Of a stretch of 64,000 nucleotides of DNA, positions 1 to 7,894 are shown one piece after another. Made by a program: the position numbers and the translations under genes. The notes below the pieces were generated by a model, which was not told the origin of the DNA, made no database searches, and worked only from the letters and a program-made list of their open reading frames with translations. Position 1 is the stretch's first letter. Every line of letters starts with the position of its first letter. The DNA comes from Methylobacterium sp. R2-1 (GTDB taxonomy: Bacteria; Pseudomonadota; Alphaproteobacteria; Rhizobiales; Beijerinckiaceae): assembly GCF_014191355.1 (NCBI RefSeq), contig NZ_JACHWM010000003.1:186001-250000 (forward strand), in the 5' to 3' direction.

Positions 1-409
1 GGGCGAGCAGCAGCGAGAGCTGCTCGGGGGTGGTGAGCAGGATGTCGGGCGGGCGCTGAATCTGGCGGGCGCGCTTGTGCGCCGGCGTGTCGCCGGTGCG
101 GGTCTCGACCGTGACAGCCAGGTCCATGCCGGCGATCGGCGCCTCAAGGTTGCGGGCGATGTCGACCGCGAGCGCCTTGAGCGGCGAGACGTAGAGGGTG
201 TGGAGGCCGCGCGCTTTTCCCGTCCGCTCGCTCAGCTCGACCAGACTCGGCAGGAAGCCGGCCAGCGTCTTGCCCGCGCCGGTCGGCGCGACGAGCAGCG
301 CCGAGCGCCCAGCCCGAACGGTCGCGAGCAGTTCGAGCTGATGCGGGCGGGGCGCCCAGCCGCGGGCGGCGAACCAAGCGGAGAAACGCGGCGGGAGATC
401 GTTGGACAC
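1..409 (-). CDS. Ligase-associated/Lhr-type DEXH-box helicase, 5' part only
   Basis: Gene truncated by the window edge; only the first ~136 residues are present, read from a GTG at 407-409. They contain an N-terminal stretch like the Q-motif region of Lhr helicases, a Walker A (APTGAGKT, about residues 41-48), motif Ia (YVSPLKAL, about 73-80), and motif Ib-like TTPEQLSLLL near the edge. Lhr-family superfamily-2 helicases unwind DNA or RNA:DNA and often sit beside an ATP-dependent DNA ligase and a nuclease in alphaproteobacteria; those partners would lie left of the window. The DEXH box itself is outside the sequence. The GTG start is chosen because homologous sequence begins there; no strong Shine-Dalgarno is visible. 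Fairly sure of the family, not of the exact subfamily. Confidence 0.8.
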   Translation of the reverse strand, partial: MSNDLPPRFSAWFAARGWAPRPHQLELLATVRAGRSALLVAPTGAGKTLAGFLPSLVELSERTGKARGLHTLYVSPLKALAVDIARNLEAPIAGMDLAVTVETRTGDTPAHKRARQIQRPPDILLTTPEQLSLLLA

Positions 410-564
410 CAGGAGCCGACAGACCGCGACAGTCCTCGATGGCCTGTCCTGAACGCATCACCCGCGCGAAAGGCTTGGTTGCCCGTCGCGCTTCGGTTCC
501 CGATGTATCTTAGAAAACCCGGCCAACCGCAACTGTCCGACGCCACCGGCTTGCCCCCAGGCCG

Positions 565-1194
565 TCACGGCAGGAAAGGCTTTCCCTCTTCGAATAAGGT
601 GCGGATCTTCTTCAGAGATTTGTCCGTCGCAACTTGATAATGAGGCATGTCGGGAAAGCCGGACCAATTGCCACCCCACTCGAGCCCATCGACCGCTTTC
701 GCAATATGCCCGGCAAGGTCCGAATAGGCCTTCTCTTCCTTCTTCGTTGCCCCAGTAAAGTATTTCCCGGTCGTATCAAAAATTCCGACATCCCAAGCGA
801 TGCTGAAATTGTGATTGCTCTGCCCACCCTTCGCTTTGGTGACAGGTTTCTTGTTCAACTGAGTAGTTCTGCCGATGGCGAAGAGTGCATCCTGTTCGAG
901 GTAGGTCCTGGTCCCTGATATGATCCGCACGGAGTACGGAAAGGTGCTCGCTGCGTTCAAGAATTGACGCGCGAGCCGTTGTGCGGCCGGCAACAGCGTT
1001 TCGATATTGCGCTCGCTGCGTTTATCGAAGGTTCCGAGTTCGGTGGCGAGTTTGTCGCTGTCCGCATCGAAGGCGAACTCGGCCTGATCGACGGCCGCCG
1101 TCCATTTCGCGTTCAGGGGACCTTTGTAGTACCCGGAGACAGCGAGGATGCGTTGTGTGAACAGAACGTCCGATTTGAAGAGCTGAAGACTCAT
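565..1194 (-). CDS. M15-family peptidase (D-Ala-D-Ala carboxypeptidase / L-Ala-D-Glu endopeptidase-like)
   Basis: 209 aa. The second half carries the M15 zinc site: SNHNFSIAWD (about residues 125-134, fitting SxHxxxxAxD) and PHYQ (about 185-188) for the third ligand, after SGTRT typical of the fold. The first ~60 residues (repeated aromatic and FTQRILAVSGYY-like sequence) may be a cell-wall-binding or regulatory segment. No signal peptide is visible, as in phage endolysins, so export would need a holin or cell lysis. The start is supported by GGGAG six bases before the ATG. GC is clearly lower than the surroundings (50% in the 60 bases from 601), which with the phage-like domain suggests acquisition by transfer. 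Likely follows the 290-aa gene upstream on the same strand, 140 bases away. Peptidoglycan cleavage is inferred from the family. Confidence 0.8.
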   Translation of the reverse strand: MSLQLFKSDVLFTQRILAVSGYYKGPLNAKWTAAVDQAEFAFDADSDKLATELGTFDKRSERNIETLLPAAQRLARQFLNAASTFPYSVRIISGTRTYLEQDALFAIGRTTQLNKKPVTKAKGGQSNHNFSIAWDVGIFDTTGKYFTGATKKEEKAYSDLAGHIAKAVDGLEWGGNWSGFPDMPHYQVATDKSLKKIRTLFEEGKPFLP

Positions 1195-1334
1195 ATCAAA
1201 CTCCCGACAGGTCTTTGGTGTGATCGCGCGATGAAGCTTGCTGGTCGATTTCGTATTCTGGTCTAATTGGTCGGCGCAAACTGCTTTTCGAAACTGTCCG
1301 CGATCGTATGGTTTCGCCCTGCCTGAAGGCGGCT

Positions 1335-2207
1335 TTAGACGAAGCTGCCGCCTGCCCTGTTCCAGCGCAGGGTCGCAAAGTCGGGTCTTGCTCGAATCTC
1401 TGCCTTCAGCTTGTCTTTCCGGCTTTTCCAGCGTGGCGCGCCGATATCAATCAGCGACTCGAAAGGATTCCGGCTTTTCAAGGCGGCGTCGACGAGCGGC
1501 CACAGCATCCTGCCACCGCGACCATGGTGCAGAAGGTCGGCGACGACGCAGCATTCCGCGGCCGTGCGTCCGTCGAGGCCGACCCGCGCGTCACCCCGGC
1601 GCATGAATTCCCGGTACGCGTCCGTCATGATGCGCACTTGGGCGTCGCGTGCGGCAGGAACCTTGCTCGTCAGGTGAATGAGCTTGGCGGCATTGATCAC
1701 CTCGGCATCCTGAACCTCCGAGAGATCCGGGTTGAGGTACTTCATCAGTCGGGCCGTCGAGTCCTTGTCTTCGAGCGGGACGGGAGCCGAACGGGAGTCG
1801 GCGTTACAGATATGTCCGCCGCTCAGCGTGAGGTTCGGAAAGTAATCCGCCGCTTCAGGGAGGCCCAGGATGGTCCGGAAATAAATGACGAAATCACCCT
1901 CGGGAACATGGGCAGCGAACTGCCCGAAGCCGAAGGTGAAGAACGCGGAGTCGTAGGTGTTCAGCGTCAGAAAATTCCGCCCCTCACAAGCCGCCGTTGG
2001 TTCGACGAAGCGGGCCCAGAAGCCGAAAGCATTCGTGTAATCGGCGGCCGAGTAGTTGAGGCGTTCGATTTTGGTCCCGGCAAAGATGTTGTAGAGTCCG
2101 ATATTGCCTTCGTAAGGAACGCGCCGTCCAACGTAGAATCTTGGTCCACCATCGGCGGATGCGAAGAATTGGTTGCCATCTCTCAAAATCGTGAAGAGAA
2201 TAGCCAT
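1335..2207 (-). CDS. Conserved hypothetical protein, possible hydrolase, 290 aa
   Basis: I do not recognise this protein with certainty. A conserved-looking core (about residues 80-125) has TLNTYDSAFFTFGFGQFAAH followed by hydrophobic and aromatic sequence; acidic residue plus TFGFGQ is reminiscent of lysozyme- or chitosanase-like glycosidases, but I cannot assign catalytic residues. The C-terminal third is basic (WKSRKDKLKAEIRARP). No signal peptide or membrane segment is seen. It precedes the M15 peptidase on the same strand and shares its reduced GC (55% or less in lines sampled), so the two may form a transferred, phage-derived or contact-dependent wall-lytic pair. That link is inference from neighbourhood only. 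Confidence 0.6.
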   Translation of the reverse strand: MAILFTILRDGNQFFASADGGPRFYVGRRVPYEGNIGLYNIFAGTKIERLNYSAADYTNAFGFWARFVEPTAACEGRNFLTLNTYDSAFFTFGFGQFAAHVPEGDFVIYFRTILGLPEAADYFPNLTLSGGHICNADSRSAPVPLEDKDSTARLMKYLNPDLSEVQDAEVINAAKLIHLTSKVPAARDAQVRIMTDAYREFMRRGDARVGLDGRTAAECCVVADLLHHGRGGRMLWPLVDAALKSRNPFESLIDIGAPRWKSRKDKLKAEIRARPDFATLRWNRAGGSFV

Positions 2208-2329
2208 GATAGACTCGCGATTGGGCGTCGCGCCAACCAGAGGCTCTCGATTCGCGCGCAGTGCCTGCGATCATCATTGATCGGCTGTGCGGCGACGTCA
2301 ATATTCGCGGTGGCGAGTACTGGCGTTGA

Positions 2330-3280
2330 TTAGGCCAGCGCCATCAGGAAGCGGTCGATCAGCTCCAAGGCCCGCTCCGTCAACGCGCCGGGATAGCGCA
2401 CGAAGATGTGGCAGCCGCCGGCATAGACCGCGGTGTGGCCGCCGTTGTTGGCGGCCGCCCAGCGGGCCGACATGTAGAGCGTGTCGTCCAGCAACGGGTC
2501 GGCGGTGCCGACGGTGAACAGGGCGGGCGGCAGGCCCTTCAGGTCGGCGTAGAGCGGCGACACGTCGGGACGGCGCCGGTCGATGCCCTCGCGCACGTAG
2601 CCGTCGGCGAAGCGCTTGAGGTCGGTGGTGTTGATGACGAGCCGCTCGTCGCCCCACAGCCGCACGCTCGGGGTCAGGCCGAGATCGTAGAAGCCGGCAT
2701 TGAGATTGGCGCCGCGGAAAGCGCGGGGCAGGCCGTGCCGGTCGCGCAGGCGCAGGAGCGTCATCACCGCGAGATGCGCGCCGACGGATTCGCCGCCGAT
2801 GGTCAGCGCATGCACGCCGAGTTCCGCCCTGCCGGGGCCGGCGAGCCAGAGGGCCGCGGCCTCGCAATCTTCCAGGGCGGCCGGATAGGGATGCTCCGGC
2901 GCCAGCCGGTACTCCACCGAGAGGCAGACGAAGCCGCAGGTGTCGGCGATGCGCTCGAGCCAGGGGTCCTGTTCGTCGGCCGCCCCCCAGACCCAGCCGC
3001 CGCGGTGGATATGAAGGTAGGCGCCGCGCGCCTTGCCCTGCGGACGGATGACGCGAAGGGCCAGCGGACCGCCCGGACCCTCGATGGTCAGGATCTCGGC
3101 GCGTGGGCTGCGCGGCATCGCGGGGGAGGCCTGCGTCCCCGCCCGGCGCCGCGCCCTCACCTCCTCGATCGGCAGGGACCACGGATCAGCCTGCGCAGCA
3201 TGGGCGGCCACGATCTCAGCGTTGAGCGCCTTCGTCTCGGCATCGATGGTCGCCGGGTCGAACAGAGCGTGGTCGATCAT
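2330..3280 (-). CDS. Alpha/beta hydrolase fold-3 (HSL-type esterase/lipase)
   Basis: 316 aa. Carries the hormone-sensitive-lipase family layout: an oxyanion-hole motif variant HIHRGGWVWG (the usual HGGG is HRGG here), nucleophile elbow GESVGAH, a catalytic Asp in GTADPLLDD and a C-terminal His in GCHIF. Expected to hydrolyse short-chain esters in the cytoplasm; substrate unknown. The open frame continues upstream for another ~210 codons, but that extension is low-complexity and overlaps the divergent gene, so the ATG at 3278-3280 (MIDHALFDP) is taken as the start. Single-gene unit, transcribed away from the DUF6460 gene. Family confident, substrate unknown. Confidence 0.85.
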   Translation of the reverse strand: MIDHALFDPATIDAETKALNAEIVAAHAAQADPWSLPIEEVRARRRAGTQASPAMPRSPRAEILTIEGPGGPLALRVIRPQGKARGAYLHIHRGGWVWGAADEQDPWLERIADTCGFVCLSVEYRLAPEHPYPAALEDCEAAALWLAGPGRAELGVHALTIGGESVGAHLAVMTLLRLRDRHGLPRAFRGANLNAGFYDLGLTPSVRLWGDERLVINTTDLKRFADGYVREGIDRRRPDVSPLYADLKGLPPALFTVGTADPLLDDTLYMSARWAAANNGGHTAVYAGGCHIFVRYPGALTERALELIDRFLMALA

Positions 3281-3496
3281 GGCCTTCGTGGGGTCGCGTG
3301 GGGTGGAAGTGTCAGGGCCGGCAGGGCGAGATTCAGCCTGCCATCTTGAGCGGAACGTTCGAGGATGCCATCTGGCTGCTACCCCGAATGCGTCGAATGA
3401 GACGATCGGCCCGCGGTTTCGCATGAGTGTGGCGGCGAAGCAACGCCGTTGCGGGGGTGCCACCAAGTCTTGAGGATTGGGCGAGGACACGACCGA

Positions 3497-3853
3497 ATGA
3501 TCGGCGATCATGACACGCGGCGCCGTCCCCCGCTCGATTCGGGCGCCTACCCGGCCGATCCGCGCACCAGCGCGCCGCGCCGCCGCTCCGGGCTCAACCG
3601 CTTCCTCGGCGGTTCGCCCGCTGTGGTCTTCGTGAAGCTGCTGTTCCTGTCCGTGCTCGTCGGCGCGGTGATGGCGATGTTCGGCCTCACGCCCGGTCTG
3701 CTGTTCTGGCAGCTCTACGATCTCGCGCGCTCGCTGATCGATCTCGGGCTCGACACCTTCCACGATTTCGGTCGCTGGATCCTCGCGGGTGCGGTGGTGG
3801 TGGTGCCGATCTGGTTCATCGCCCGTCTGCTGACCGTGTCGCGCGAACGCTGA
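3497..3853 (+). CDS. DUF6460-type small membrane protein
   Basis: 118 aa from the ATG at 3497. A polar N-terminal tail (~40 residues, rich in Arg, Asp, Pro) precedes GLNRFLGGSPA, then two hydrophobic segments (about residues 50-70 and 92-112) that should span the inner membrane, and a short basic C-terminus. This matches the alphaproteobacterial DUF6460 family as I know it; function is unknown. An ATG farther upstream in frame exists but would add residues of no family resemblance. It stands alone between the divergent esterase and the glcF promoter region. Confidence 0.7.
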   Translation: MIGDHDTRRRPPLDSGAYPADPRTSAPRRRSGLNRFLGGSPAVVFVKLLFLSVLVGAVMAMFGLTPGLLFWQLYDLARSLIDLGLDTFHDFGRWILAGAVVVVPIWFIARLLTVSRER

Positions 3854-3918
3854 AGCGCTTTTGCCGGAGCGGCGTCGGAAGCGTCGCCGCGACGCGAGCC
3901 CGTGCGACACAACAACAG

Positions 3919-3962
3919 CTTAGAATCGTTCCGATTGCCTCGCCCTCGCGAACGGTTCTAAG
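3919..3962. promoter_or_regulatory. Long inverted repeat with Irr-type (ICE) half-sites upstream of glcF
   Basis: CTTAGAATCGTTC (3919-3931) and GAACGGTTCTAAG (3950-3962) form 13-base arms with one G:T-type mismatch around an 18-base spacer. Each arm begins with TTAGAA and resembles the iron control element bound by Irr (TTAGAA-N3-TTCTAA); the left copy TTAGAA-TCG-TTCCGA agrees at all but two positions. It ends 38 bases before the glcF start codon, where it could overlap the promoter or form a hairpin in the leader. The base pairing is seen; the Irr assignment is inference. Confidence 0.5.
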
Positions 3963-4000
3963 AGACGAGGGAGAAGCAAGAAACCGCATCGAGGCGCGTC

Positions 4001-5398
4001 GTGCAGACCAGTTTCGCTCCCGAGCAGCTCGCCGACCCCGCCATGGCGGCCTCGGAGAAGATTCTTCGCACCTGTGTCCATTGCGGGTTCTGCACCGCGA
4101 CTTGCCCGACCTACCTTCTGCTCGGCGATGAACTCGACTCACCGCGCGGCCGCATCTACCTGATCAAGGACATGCTGGAGGGTGGCAAACCGGCGAGCCG
4201 TGAGGTCGTCAAGCATGTCGACCGCTGCCTCTCCTGCCTGTCCTGCATGACGACCTGCCCGTCTGGGGTGCATTACATGCACCTCGTCGATCACGCCCGC
4301 ACGCATATCGAGAAGACCTACCGGCGTCCGTTCTCCGACCGGCTCTTGCGCACGGTGCTGACCCTCGTTCTGCCCTACCCGAACCGGTTCCGGCTGGCGC
4401 TGCTCGCGGCGAAGATCGGTGTGCCGTTCCGTCCGCTCGTCGCCCGGCTGCCACGGGTCGGCAACCGGCTCGCGGCGATGCTCGACCTCGCGCCCGCGCA
4501 ACTGCCGAACCGCAACCGCACCGACCGCCCCGGCACCTTTCCCGCTGACACCGCGGCGCAGGAGATCAGCGCCCTGTTCCAGACCGGCGAGGACAAGGGT
4601 CCGGCCAAGCGCCGCGGCCGGGTCGCGCTCTTGCGCGGCTGCGCCCAGAGCGTGTTGCGGCCGGCCTTCAACGAGGCGGCGATCCGCCTGCTCAACCGCC
4701 ATGGGGTCGAGGTGGTCCTGCCCAAGGGCGAAGGCTGCTGCGGCGCGCTGACCCACCACATGGGTCGCGAAGACTCCGCCCACGGCCACGCCAAGCGCAC
4801 CATCGACGCCTGGATCGCCGAGATGGACGGATCCGGCCTCGATGCCATCGTTGTCACGGCGTCCGGCTGCGGCACGACGATCAAGGATTACGGCTTCATG
4901 TTCCGCGACGACCCGGCCTATGCCGAGAAGGCGGCGCGGGTCTCAAGCATCGCCAAGGACGTGACGGAGTACATGGCCGAGATCGGCCTGCTGCCGCCGG
5001 TGGAGGATACCGACCTCGTGGTCGCCTACCATTCCGCCTGCTCGATGCAGCACGGGCAGGCTATCCGCACCGAGCCGAAGTCCCTCCTCAAGAAGGCGGG
5101 CTTCACGGTGAAGGACGTGCCGGAGGGCCATATCTGCTGCGGCTCGGCTGGCACCTACAACATCCTCCAGCCGGAGATCGCCGCCCGGCTGCGCGACCGA
5201 AAGGTCGCCAATATCGAGCGCGTCCGGCCCGACATCATCGCCACCGGCAATATCGGCTGCGCCACTCAGATCGGGAAAGGCACCGAGATCCCGATCCTGC
5301 ACACGGTCGAGCTGCTGGATTGGGCGACCGGCGGTCCGCGGCCGGAGGCGCTGGCGAATCTGCCCTCCCGGCCGTCGGCGGCCCGGGTGCCGGCTTAA
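4001..5398 (+). CDS. glcF: Glycolate oxidase, iron-sulfur subunit GlcF
   Basis: 465 aa. Two ferredoxin-type 4Fe-4S motifs lie near the N-terminus (CVHCGFCTATCP at about residues 27-38 and CLSCLSCMTTCP at about 78-89), followed by two CCG cysteine-rich domains (EGCCGALTHH about 245; HICCGSAGTYN about 381). GlcF is the electron-transfer subunit of membrane-associated GlcDEF, which oxidises glycolate to glyoxylate and passes electrons to the quinone pool; in a methylotroph this feeds glyoxylate metabolism. glcD and glcE are not adjacent on either side, so this copy stands apart from its partners. The GTG at 4001 fits the family's N-terminus. An Irr-like palindrome lies just upstream, sensible for an Fe-S protein. 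Confidence 0.93.
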   Translation: MQTSFAPEQLADPAMAASEKILRTCVHCGFCTATCPTYLLLGDELDSPRGRIYLIKDMLEGGKPASREVVKHVDRCLSCLSCMTTCPSGVHYMHLVDHARTHIEKTYRRPFSDRLLRTVLTLVLPYPNRFRLALLAAKIGVPFRPLVARLPRVGNRLAAMLDLAPAQLPNRNRTDRPGTFPADTAAQEISALFQTGEDKGPAKRRGRVALLRGCAQSVLRPAFNEAAIRLLNRHGVEVVLPKGEGCCGALTHHMGREDSAHGHAKRTIDAWIAEMDGSGLDAIVVTASGCGTTIKDYGFMFRDDPAYAEKAARVSSIAKDVTEYMAEIGLLPPVEDTDLVVAYHSACSMQHGQAIRTEPKSLLKKAGFTVKDVPEGHICCGSAGTYNILQPEIAARLRDRKVANIERVRPDIIATGNIGCATQIGKGTEIPILHTVELLDWATGGPRPEALANLPSRPSAARVPA

Positions 5399-5454
5399 GG
5401 TCAAGATTGATTTCTCCGCTCTGCACAATTGCAGGTCGGCCCTTCCTTGACCTT
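5397..5454. other. Separated inverted repeat after glcF stop
   Basis: AAGGTCAAG (5397-5405, overlapping the glcF stop) and CTTGACCTT (5446-5454) are exact 9-base complements 40 bases apart; inside them lies a smaller palindrome CTGCA-CAAT-TGCAG (5421-5434). The structure fills the 113-base gap before the response regulator gene. It may be a terminator or a leader structure for the downstream gene; no U-tract follows. Confidence 0.35.
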
Positions 5455-5511
5455 GCTGCAGGTGCGAATTAGGCCCGCAACCAGCGTCGGCCCTAGATCG
5501 TTTGCAGCCTT

Positions 5512-5898
5512 ATGACAGAGAACCCGACAGAGTTGCCCGTCGTCCTCCTCGTCGAAGATGACGGCCTGCTGCTGATGGAAGCGTCCGATACGTTGGCGGA
5601 GGCGGGGTTCAACGTCCTCGAAGCGCATCATGCCGACAAGGCCCTCGACGTGCTTCAGGATCGTCCCGACGTCGAGATCCTGATGACCGACGTCGACATG
5701 CCGATGGGCTCGATGGACGGCTTTGCCCTGGCCCGCCTCGTCGCTCACCGCTGGCCGGAAATTCCGGTGCTGGTCGTTTCCGGCATGGGCACGCCCGGCC
5801 CCGGCGACATGCCGGAGGGTGCCCGCTTCATCCCGAAGCCCTACGCGCCGACCATGCTGGTGCGGACTCTCAAGGCCTGCCTCAAGCGCGCCGCCTGA
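5512..5898 (+). CDS. Single-domain response regulator (CheY-like receiver)
   Basis: 128 aa, consisting of one receiver domain with no output domain. The acidic pocket is VEDD near residue 15, the phosphorylatable Asp lies in MTDVDMP (about residue 61), and the conserved Lys is in FIPKPYAP (about 107). Such proteins act by protein-protein interaction or phosphotransfer, often with hybrid histidine kinases of the PAS/HWE type; the cognate kinase is not next to it. The Asp-containing loop reads MPMGSMDG, the insert common in alphaproteobacterial FixJ/CheY-like orphan receivers paired with hybrid kinases. Stands alone, read from the ATG at 5512. Confidence 0.88.
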   Translation: MTENPTELPVVLLVEDDGLLLMEASDTLAEAGFNVLEAHHADKALDVLQDRPDVEILMTDVDMPMGSMDGFALARLVAHRWPEIPVLVVSGMGTPGPGDMPEGARFIPKPYAPTMLVRTLKACLKRAA

Positions 5899-6042
5899 CG
5901 GCCGCTCCCAGACATTTCGCGCATGGCCGATGCGCGCGAGGACCAATCGCGGGTTTCGCCGCGGACCGTTTCGCGGCAGAAGGCACGTGAGACCGGTGCG
6001 CCGCTCCCGCGCGCCGACAGACCGATCAGTTCAGGTCCTGCC

Positions 6043-7338
6043 ATGACCGCCCAGCCAAAAACCCTCCGTCTCGCCACGCAGGCGGTCCATGCGGGCGCCG
6101 CGCCCGACCCCGCCACCGGCGCGCGGGCGCAGCCGATCTACTTCACCAACGGCTTCGTCTTCGACTCCACCGAGCAGGCCGCCGACATCTTCGCGATGCG
6201 CAGGACCGGCTTCTCATACTCGCGCGGCTCGAACCCGACGGTCGCCGCGCTGGAGCGCCGGATCGCCGCGCTGGAGGGGGCCAAGGCGGCAGTGGCCGTG
6301 TCCTCCGGGCAGTCTGCGGTGTTGCTCGTGATGATGACGCTGATGCAGACGGGCGACGCCTACGTCGCGTCGCCGCGCCTGTTCGGCGGCTCGCTCGGTC
6401 TGATGCGCCGCCTCGAAGGGCGCTACGACCTGACGCCGCACTTCGCCGCCGACTTGACGCCGGAGGCCTTCGAGGCGGCGATCACCCCGCAGACCAAGGC
6501 GATCATCTGCGAGTCGATCGTCAATCCCTGTGCCACCGTGATGGACCTGGAAGGCATCTCCGCCGTCGCCAAGCGGCACGGTCTGCCGCTCGTCATCGAT
6601 AATACCCTGGCCTCGCCTGCCCTCATCCGTCCGATCGAGTACGGTGCCGACATCGTCGTCCACTCCACCTCGAAGTTTCTGAGCGGCTCGGGACAGGTGA
6701 TCGGCGGCATGATCTGCGATGCCGGCACCTTCGACTGGAAGGCTCAGGGCTCGCGCTACAACCTCATCAACGACCCTTGGCCGGACTATGACGGCCTGAT
6801 CGTCAGCGAACGCTTCCCCGAGATCAGCTTCGCGGTCGCCTGCCGGCTGTTCGGCCTGCGCGACCTCGGCCCCGGCCTCTCGCCGATGAACGCCTTCCTG
6901 ACGCTCACCGGCATCGAGACCCTGCCGCTGCGGATGGAGCGCCACTGCGCCAATGCCAAGACGGTCGCCGCCTACCTCAGGGACCATCCGGCGGTGGAAT
7001 GGGTGAGCTACCCGGCCCTGCCGGGCCAGAAGGGCGAGGCCCTGGCCAACCGCTACGTGCCGCAGGGGCCGGGCTCGATCTTCACCTTCGCGCTCAAGGG
7101 CGGCGAGCCGGCTGCGCTCCAGTTCATCGCGGGCCTGGAGCTGATCTCCCACCTCGTGAACATCGGCGAGATCAAGTCGCTGGCGATCCACCCGGCGACG
7201 ACGACCCATCGCCAGCTCCGCCCCGAGGAGCGCGCCGCGGCCTGTGTCGGCCCCGAGACCGTGCGCCTCTCGATCGGCCTGGAGGATCCGGAGGATCTGA
7301 TCGCCGATATCGAGCAGGCGCTGGCGAAGATCGGCTGA
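6043..7338 (+). CDS. metZ: O-succinylhomoserine sulfhydrylase
   Basis: 431 aa. A Cys/Met-metabolism PLP enzyme of the gamma-family: SRGSNPT near residue 60 (phosphate and substrate contacts), SSGQSAVLLVMM, DNTLASPALIRP, and the PLP-Schiff-base Lys in VHSTSKFLSGSG (about residue 210), with the C-terminal SIGLEDPEDLIADI that is typical. It makes homocysteine directly from O-succinyl-homoserine and sulfide in methionine synthesis. The ATG at 6043 gives the usual N-terminus (TLRLATQAVHAG); the frame runs 40 codons further upstream but without family resemblance. I looked for a SAM riboswitch in the 144-base leader and saw none. Eight bases separate it from the L,D-transpeptidase gene, so co-transcription is likely but metabolically unrelated. 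Confidence 0.9.
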   Translation: MTAQPKTLRLATQAVHAGAAPDPATGARAQPIYFTNGFVFDSTEQAADIFAMRRTGFSYSRGSNPTVAALERRIAALEGAKAAVAVSSGQSAVLLVMMTLMQTGDAYVASPRLFGGSLGLMRRLEGRYDLTPHFAADLTPEAFEAAITPQTKAIICESIVNPCATVMDLEGISAVAKRHGLPLVIDNTLASPALIRPIEYGADIVVHSTSKFLSGSGQVIGGMICDAGTFDWKAQGSRYNLINDPWPDYDGLIVSERFPEISFAVACRLFGLRDLGPGLSPMNAFLTLTGIETLPLRMERHCANAKTVAAYLRDHPAVEWVSYPALPGQKGEALANRYVPQGPGSIFTFALKGGEPAALQFIAGLELISHLVNIGEIKSLAIHPATTTHRQLRPEERAAACVGPETVRLSIGLEDPEDLIADIEQALAKIG

Positions 7339-7345
7339 GGCCGCC

Positions 7346-7894
7346 ATGGCAAGGCGGGGGCGCATCGCGGCGATGATCGGCGGCCTCGCCATCCTCGCCG
7401 CGGGCGCCATCGTCCTCGCCGACGTCCTCCAATTCGGCCGCACCGAACCTCCTCTGGCGGCCGAGCCGGAGCGTGCCGACCGCGTTCTCGTCGAGAAGGC
7501 CGCGCGGCGGCTGACCCTGCTGCGCGAGGGGCGTGCGCTCGCGATCTATCCCGTCTCCCTCGGCTTCGCGCCGGAAGGGCACAAGGCGCGCGAAGGTGAT
7601 GGGCGCACACCCGAGGGCGTCTACGCCGTCGCCTTCCGCAACCCGCGCAGCGTCGCGCATCTCTCGCTCAAGGTGTCCTACCCCTCCCCCGCCGACGAAG
7701 CGGCGGCGCGGGCCAGCGGCTACGCGCCCGGCGGGGACATCATGATCCACGGGCTGATGAACGGCTTCTCGTGGCTCGGCCGCCTGCATCGGCTGATGGA
7801 CTGGACCCAGGGCTGTGTCGGTGTCACCAACGCCGAGATGCGTGCGATCTATGCCCGTGTCGAAGTCGGCACGCCGATTGAGATTAGGCCCTGA
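7346..7894 (+). CDS. L,D-transpeptidase (YkuD) family protein, membrane-anchored
   Basis: 182 aa. An N-terminal basic stretch and one hydrophobic segment (about residues 8-27) should anchor or export it to the periplasm. The YkuD catalytic signature follows: MIHG (about 132-135) and DWTQGCVGVTN with the nucleophilic Cys (about 155). The family forms 3-3 crosslinks in peptidoglycan or attaches lipoproteins; a subset has unknown targets. The short form with VEKAARRLTLLREG resembles the small YafK/ErfK-like proteins of Rhizobiales. It starts eight bases after the metZ stop. Confidence 0.85.
   Translation: MARRGRIAAMIGGLAILAAGAIVLADVLQFGRTEPPLAAEPERADRVLVEKAARRLTLLREGRALAIYPVSLGFAPEGHKAREGDGRTPEGVYAVAFRNPRSVAHLSLKVSYPSPADEAAARASGYAPGGDIMIHGLMNGFSWLGRLHRLMDWTQGCVGVTNAEMRAIYARVEVGTPIEIRP

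Noticed and set aside
2330..3910. Extension of the esterase to 526 residues
   Set aside because: The extra N-terminus is Arg/Glu-rich low complexity and overlaps the divergent DUF6460 gene; the conserved N-terminus begins at 3280.
5899..6042. SAM-II-type riboswitch upstream of metZ
   Set aside because: I looked for the conserved H-type pseudoknot elements and did not find them; only ordinary GC-rich sequence.
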